NCBI RefSeq assembly: GCF_009827495.1
Contig: NZ_WTZA01000001.1
Location: 1,996,001-2,060,000 of the forward strand
Origin: Tsuneonella aeria
Lineage (GTDB): Bacteria; Pseudomonadota; Alphaproteobacteria; Sphingomonadales; Sphingomonadaceae
Direction of reading: 5' to 3'
Length of the DNA stretch: 64,000 nucleotides
Part shown: positions 61,158-64,000 of the stretch, piece after piece
Position numbering within the stretch: the first letter of the stretch is position 1
How the letters are laid out: each line of letters starts with the position of its first letter
Notes under the pieces: generated by a model
What the model was told of the DNA's origin: nothing
The model's database searches: none
What the model saw: only the letters and a program-made list of their open reading frames with translations
Program-made: the position numbers and the translations under genes

Positions 61158-61967
61158 ATGGGCCTGTTACTGACCGCAATCCTCCTCGGCATGCTCGAAG
61201 GGCTGACCGAGTTCCTCCCCGTATCCTCGACCGGCCACCTTATCCTGGGGCAGGCGATCTTCGGCTACGATCCGGCGCAGTGGAGCCAGTTCAACATCGT
61301 CATCCAGCTCGGCGCGATTTCGGCCGTCCTGGTGACCTATCGCACGCTGTTCTGGCAGATGGGCACCGGGGTCCTGCGCCGCGAGGCGGAGGCGCTGCGG
61401 TTCGCCCGCAACATCATCGCCGGCTTCCTGCCGGCCGCGGTGATCGGCCTGCTGGCCAAGGACGCGATCGAGGTGATGCTCGGCAGCCCGCTGGTCGTCG
61501 CGATCGCGCTGGTGGTCGGCGGCATTGCCATGCTGGTTCTGGAACGGACCGTGCGGCCCGGCCCGGACACGGGCGTTGCGGACATGCCCATGCGCACGGC
61601 GGTCGCCATCGGGTTCTTCCAGTGCCTGGCGATGATCCCGGGAACCAGCCGTTCGGGCGCCAGCATCCTCGGCGCGCTGGCGATGGGCGTCGGCCGCAAG
61701 ACGGCGGCGGAGTTCTCGTTCTTCCTTGCGGTGCCCACGATGCTGGGCGCCGCCACGGTGAAGATTCTCGACGATCCGGTGCTGCTGGCGGGGGAAGCGG
61801 CCATCGGCTGGGGCGAGATCGCTGCGGGATTCATCACGGCCTTCCTCGTGGCCCTCGCGGTGATCCGCCTGTTCGTGGCTTATGTCAGCCGCCATGGTTT
61901 TGCGCCCTTTGCATGGTACCGCATCGCGCTCGGCACCGGGGTCATCGTCTGGCTCATGAGCGCCTGA
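61158..61967 (+). CDS. uppP: Undecaprenyl-diphosphatase (BacA/UppP)
   Basis: UppP recycles undecaprenyl pyrophosphate to the monophosphate carrier used for peptidoglycan and O-polysaccharides, and confers bacitracin tolerance. The 269-residue membrane protein has both catalytic motifs: EGLTEFLPVSSTGHLIL (about residue 15) and PGTSRSGASILGALAMG (about residue 160). About eight helices are visible. It starts 18 bases after the terminator stem of the previous gene, so its promoter may lie in that hairpin region or upstream. Confidence 0.96.
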   Translation: MGLLLTAILLGMLEGLTEFLPVSSTGHLILGQAIFGYDPAQWSQFNIVIQLGAISAVLVTYRTLFWQMGTGVLRREAEALRFARNIIAGFLPAAVIGLLAKDAIEVMLGSPLVVAIALVVGGIAMLVLERTVRPGPDTGVADMPMRTAVAIGFFQCLAMIPGTSRSGASILGALAMGVGRKTAAEFSFFLAVPTMLGAATVKILDDPVLLAGEAAIGWGEIAAGFITAFLVALAVIRLFVAYVSRHGFAPFAWYRIALGTGVIVWLMSA

Positions 61968-62072
61968 CCGGCGGGCCCGGCGTCGGGCCGCAGCAAAGCA
62001 AATCAGGAACCAAAGGCGAGCTCGCGATTTTCCGTCCTCAAGGCTTACGCTAAATTTGTTTTCGGATTGAAC

Positions 62073-62327
62073 ATGGGACTCCTGGTACTTGTCGGGGTCG
62101 GGAGCATTCTCGGCTGGCTGGCTGCAATCATCACTCGCCGCGACGGCACGCGCGGGGTTGGCGAGAATGTCGCCATCGGCGTCCTCGGCACCTTCATCGG
62201 CGCGGCGCTCGTCACCCAGACCTCGCTCATCGAAGGTCTGTCGGCTACGGCGCTCGGCCTGGGTCTCGCCGGGGCCGTGGCCCTGCTCGGCGCTTATCAA
62301 CTGACGCGCCGCGAACTGGCCCGCTAG
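62073..62327 (+). CDS. GlsB/YeaQ/YmgE-family stress membrane protein
   Basis: An 84-residue protein with three hydrophobic helices. Family text is LGWLAAIITRRDGTRGVGEN and IAIGVLGTFIGAALV-like (VAIGVLGTFIGAALV). Members of this small family are often raised under stress, and their role is unresolved. A TTG two codons earlier (62067) is an alternative start. It lies between uppP (105 bases) and the acidic lipoprotein gene (77 bases), each probably with its own promoter. Confidence 0.85.
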   Translation: MGLLVLVGVGSILGWLAAIITRRDGTRGVGENVAIGVLGTFIGAALVTQTSLIEGLSATALGLGLAGAVALLGAYQLTRRELAR

Positions 62328-62404
62328 GCGTCTCGCAGAAATCGCTTACCACCGGGGGTTCGGCTTGTTATGCAGGCCCCCCAATTCAAAAGGGGAAGAC
62401 TGAA

Positions 62405-62674
62405 ATGAAGAAGCTAATTGCCCTTTCGTCGGCGCTGGCCCTCGGCCTGACCGTCGCTGCGTGCGACGGCCCGCAGGAAAACGCCATGGAAGACGCCGGC
62501 GAACAGAACGCCGAAGTCGTGAACGAGCAGGCCGAAGCCCTCGAAGACGCCGGCCAGCTGACCGACGACCAGGCCGATGCCGTCACCGACGCCGCAGAGG
62601 ACAAGGCTGACGCGATGGAAGAAGTCGGCGAAGCCCAGGACCAGGCTGCCGGTAACACCACCGACCCGACCTGA
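62405..62674 (+). CDS. Small acidic lipoprotein of unknown function
   Basis: An 89-residue protein: signal peptide with lipobox TVAAC (Cys20), then a highly acidic helical tail made mostly of Ala, Glu, Asp and Gln (AMEDAGEQNAEVVNEQAEAL, DAVTDAAEDKADAMEEVG). The heptad-like pattern suggests a coiled coil on the periplasmic or surface side. A good AAGGGGAAGA ribosome site precedes the ATG and a strong terminator follows, so it is probably well expressed from its own promoter. No family name can be given. Confidence 0.8.
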   Translation: MKKLIALSSALALGLTVAACDGPQENAMEDAGEQNAEVVNEQAEALEDAGQLTDDQADAVTDAAEDKADAMEEVGEAQDQAAGNTTDPT

Positions 62675-62697
62675 TCCGATCAACGATCTTATCAAAG

Positions 62698-62728
62698 GCG
62701 GCCCTGGAGCGATCCGGGGCCGCTTTTT
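62698..62728 (+). terminator. Rho-independent terminator after the acidic lipoprotein gene
   Basis: GCGGCCCT and GGGGCCGC form an 8-bp stem (one G-T pair) with a 10-base loop and five Ts. It lies 24 bases after the stop and before the convergent phhA gene. Confidence 0.85.
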
Positions 62729-62764
62729 CGTGAGCCGCCTGTCAGTACGCTCGCCCGCGCGCGT

Positions 62765-63703
62765 TCAGACCTGCTGCGCGCCGCTGCCCCTGCCACCGCG
62801 CAGCAGGTATTCCTGCGTGCCCCGGTGCACCACGTTGTCGAGATCGATCACCGCGCTGTTGGCATAGGTGAACCCCGGCCCCAGGTTGCGGTAAAGGCGA
62901 TCGAAGTCCCGCTCGACCGTCTGGCGGAACAGGTCCTCGAAGCTCTCGATCACGAAGTACGTGGGCTGGAGATCGTCGATCACGTAATCGGTGCGCATCA
63001 CCCGGTCGACGTTGAGCATGATGCGGTTCGGGCTGCGCGCCTCGGTGGCGAAGACCACTTCGGCCGGCCCGGACAGGATGCCCGCGCCATAGGCCTTGAT
63101 TCCGCCGGCTTCGTGGATCAGCCCGAATTCCACCGTGTACCAGTAAAGCGCGCCCAGCGCCTTTAGCCGGTTATAGCGCATCGCCTTCCAACCGGCGCGG
63201 CCGTATTCCTGCATGTAGTCGGCATAGACCGGATCGGTCAGCATCGGCACGTGCCCGAACACGTCGTGGAACACGTCCGGTTCCTGGATGTAGTCGAATG
63301 TCTCGCGCGTGCGGATGAAGTTTCCCGCGGGGAACCGCCGGTTGGCAAGGTGCCAGAAAAACACGTGATCGGGGATCAGCATCGGGACCGGCACCACCGA
63401 CCAGCCGGTCAGCGCGCCCAGGTCTTCCGACAACCTGCCGAATTCGGGCACGCCGCCCCGGTTCAGGTTGAGCTTCTGCAGACCCGCCATGAAGGCGCTG
63501 GCGGCGCGGCCGGGCAGCACGTCCATCTGGCGGGCGAACAGGTCGTTCCAGATCGCGTCGTCGTCGCTGGAGTAATCGGCCTGTCGCGGCTCCAGCCAGT
63601 CGTCACCCACGTGGTCCGGCTTCCTGAGCGGCGCGGTGAAGACATCGTCCGGCATGTCCGGCAGCGCGGCAAAGTCCTGCGGTTCGAGAGCCTGTGTCGC
63701 CAT
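62765..63703 (-). CDS. phhA: Phenylalanine 4-monooxygenase
   Basis: PhhA hydroxylates phenylalanine to tyrosine with a pterin cofactor and non-haem iron. The 312-residue enzyme has the iron facial triad: His pair in VFHDVFGHVPML (about residue 145-155) and Glu in YWYTVEFGLIHE (about residue 190). PDHVFFWHLANRRFPAGNF precedes it as in bacterial enzymes. The ATG at 63703 is chosen because upstream residues are not conserved. It is convergent with the lipoprotein gene and lies 37 bases downstream of the dehydratase gene on the same strand. Confidence 0.95.
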   Translation of the reverse strand: MATQALEPQDFAALPDMPDDVFTAPLRKPDHVGDDWLEPRQADYSSDDDAIWNDLFARQMDVLPGRAASAFMAGLQKLNLNRGGVPEFGRLSEDLGALTGWSVVPVPMLIPDHVFFWHLANRRFPAGNFIRTRETFDYIQEPDVFHDVFGHVPMLTDPVYADYMQEYGRAGWKAMRYNRLKALGALYWYTVEFGLIHEAGGIKAYGAGILSGPAEVVFATEARSPNRIMLNVDRVMRTDYVIDDLQPTYFVIESFEDLFRQTVERDFDRLYRNLGPGFTYANSAVIDLDNVVHRGTQEYLLRGGRGSGAQQV

Positions 63704-63740
63704 GGTTGCAGATGTAAGCGCTGCGCCGCGCGAAGAAAAG

Positions 63741-64000
63741 TCAGACGGCGCCGGTGGCCGCGACGATCTGGCGCCCGTCGCCGGCGAATGCGCCAAGCTC
63801 GACCGTTTCATCGGCCCGGCGCAACGCGAGATGGAGCGGCTCGCCCGCGATGGCCGGGCTCATGGCGCGGAAGGCGAACCGGCGCAGGGCCTGTTCGCCC
63901 AGCACGTCGCCAGCCATCTGTAGCAGGAGGCTGGCCATCAGCGGGCCGTGAACGACGAGGCCGCGGTAACGCTCTTCATCGCGCGCATAGGGGGCATCGT
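63741..64000 (-). CDS. MaoC/FAS1-type dehydratase, N-terminus cut by window edge
   Basis: Only the C-terminal 85 residues or so are in the window; the frame is open to the right edge. ERYRGLVVHGPLMASLLLQM is the hot-dog fold signature of the mesaconyl-C4-CoA hydratase / 3-methylfumaryl-CoA hydratase group, and RRFAFRAMSPAIAGEPLHLA follows as in those proteins. The start is outside the window, so length and catalytic residues cannot be checked. It is upstream of phhA on the same strand, with 37 bases between, and may be co-transcribed. Confidence 0.82.
   Translation of the reverse strand, partial: DAPYARDEERYRGLVVHGPLMASLLLQMAGDVLGEQALRRFAFRAMSPAIAGEPLHLALRRADETVELGAFAGDGRQIVAATGAV

Noticed and set aside
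61990..62072. GGAAC box upstream of the stress-type membrane protein gene as an EcfG promoter
   Set aside because: No CGTT-like -10 element at 16-17 bases; the nearest CGTC is 22 bases away.

Overview
This is a GC-rich chromosomal window packed almost end to end with housekeeping genes. It most likely comes from an alphaproteobacterium of the order Sphingomonadales; placing it in Erythrobacteraceae or a near relative is an inference. The pointers are a very large NAD-type glutamate dehydrogenase, the DUF3576-leuS-lptE-holA gene order, rnd-lptC-lptA, polyhydroxybutyrate genes, an exosortase-A-associated glycosyltransferase and O-glycosylation ligase, and sphingomonad-style intergenic repeats. 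I found no rRNA, tRNA, CRISPR array, prophage, insertion sequence or plasmid gene.

Layout. 1-2.8 kb: a NatA/NatB-like ABC exporter (permease cut by the left edge) back to back with queG. 2.8-11.5 kb (minus): a ferredoxin-reductase-like flavoprotein, the 1578-residue glutamate dehydrogenase, then a hydrolase-TPR-LLM oxidoreductase operon. 11.5-17.2 kb: a possible 54-residue ORF, thrS coupled to a spermidine-synthase-like gene, then agmatine deiminase and an M28 peptidase on the other strand. 17.3-23.8 kb (plus): glnE-bcp-DUF455 operon, an M23 peptidase with a TTG start, and an acyl-CoA synthetase. 23.8-30.2 kb: SLC13 permease with galU, murA, small genes, a PilZ protein, acetoacetyl-CoA reductase and a secreted protein with an outer-membrane-like C-terminus. 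30.5-36.7 kb (plus): DUF3576 lipoprotein, leuS, lptE, holA and a sugar-phosphate transferase. 36.7-46.6 kb: lptA/lptC/rnd (minus), ung, a lipoprotein, and gltD/gltB (minus). 46.8-50.4 kb: a membrane protein with a disordered tail, then the exosortase-A-associated glycosyltransferase facing a 41-residue membrane protein coupled to the O-glycosylation ligase. 50.5-56.7 kb: MaoC dehydratase, thiolase, DUF4126 protein, then a minus-strand SRPBCC-alcohol dehydrogenase-hemerythrin operon (hemerythrin frameshifted) and the PHA depolymerase. 56.9-64 kb: ABC exporter, M13 peptidase, uppP, a stress-type membrane protein, an acidic lipoprotein, phenylalanine hydroxylase and a MaoC-type dehydratase cut by the right edge.

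Themes. Nitrogen balance is well represented: gltBD assimilates ammonia, glnE controls glutamine synthetase and the large dehydrogenase catabolises glutamate. Envelope building is another: murA, uppP, lptA/C/E, galU, sugar-phosphate transferase and O-glycosylation ligase. A third is carbon storage: acetoacetyl-CoA reductase, thiolase, MaoC dehydratase and PHA depolymerase, the last with a perfect palindrome upstream.

I found no clearly new multi-gene system. The points most worth a second look are the frameshifted hemerythrin gene, the small membrane protein coupled to the O-glycosylation ligase, the palindrome between phaZ and the ABC exporter, the cysteine-cluster ORF before thrS, and the hairpin repeats between the MaoC and thiolase genes.
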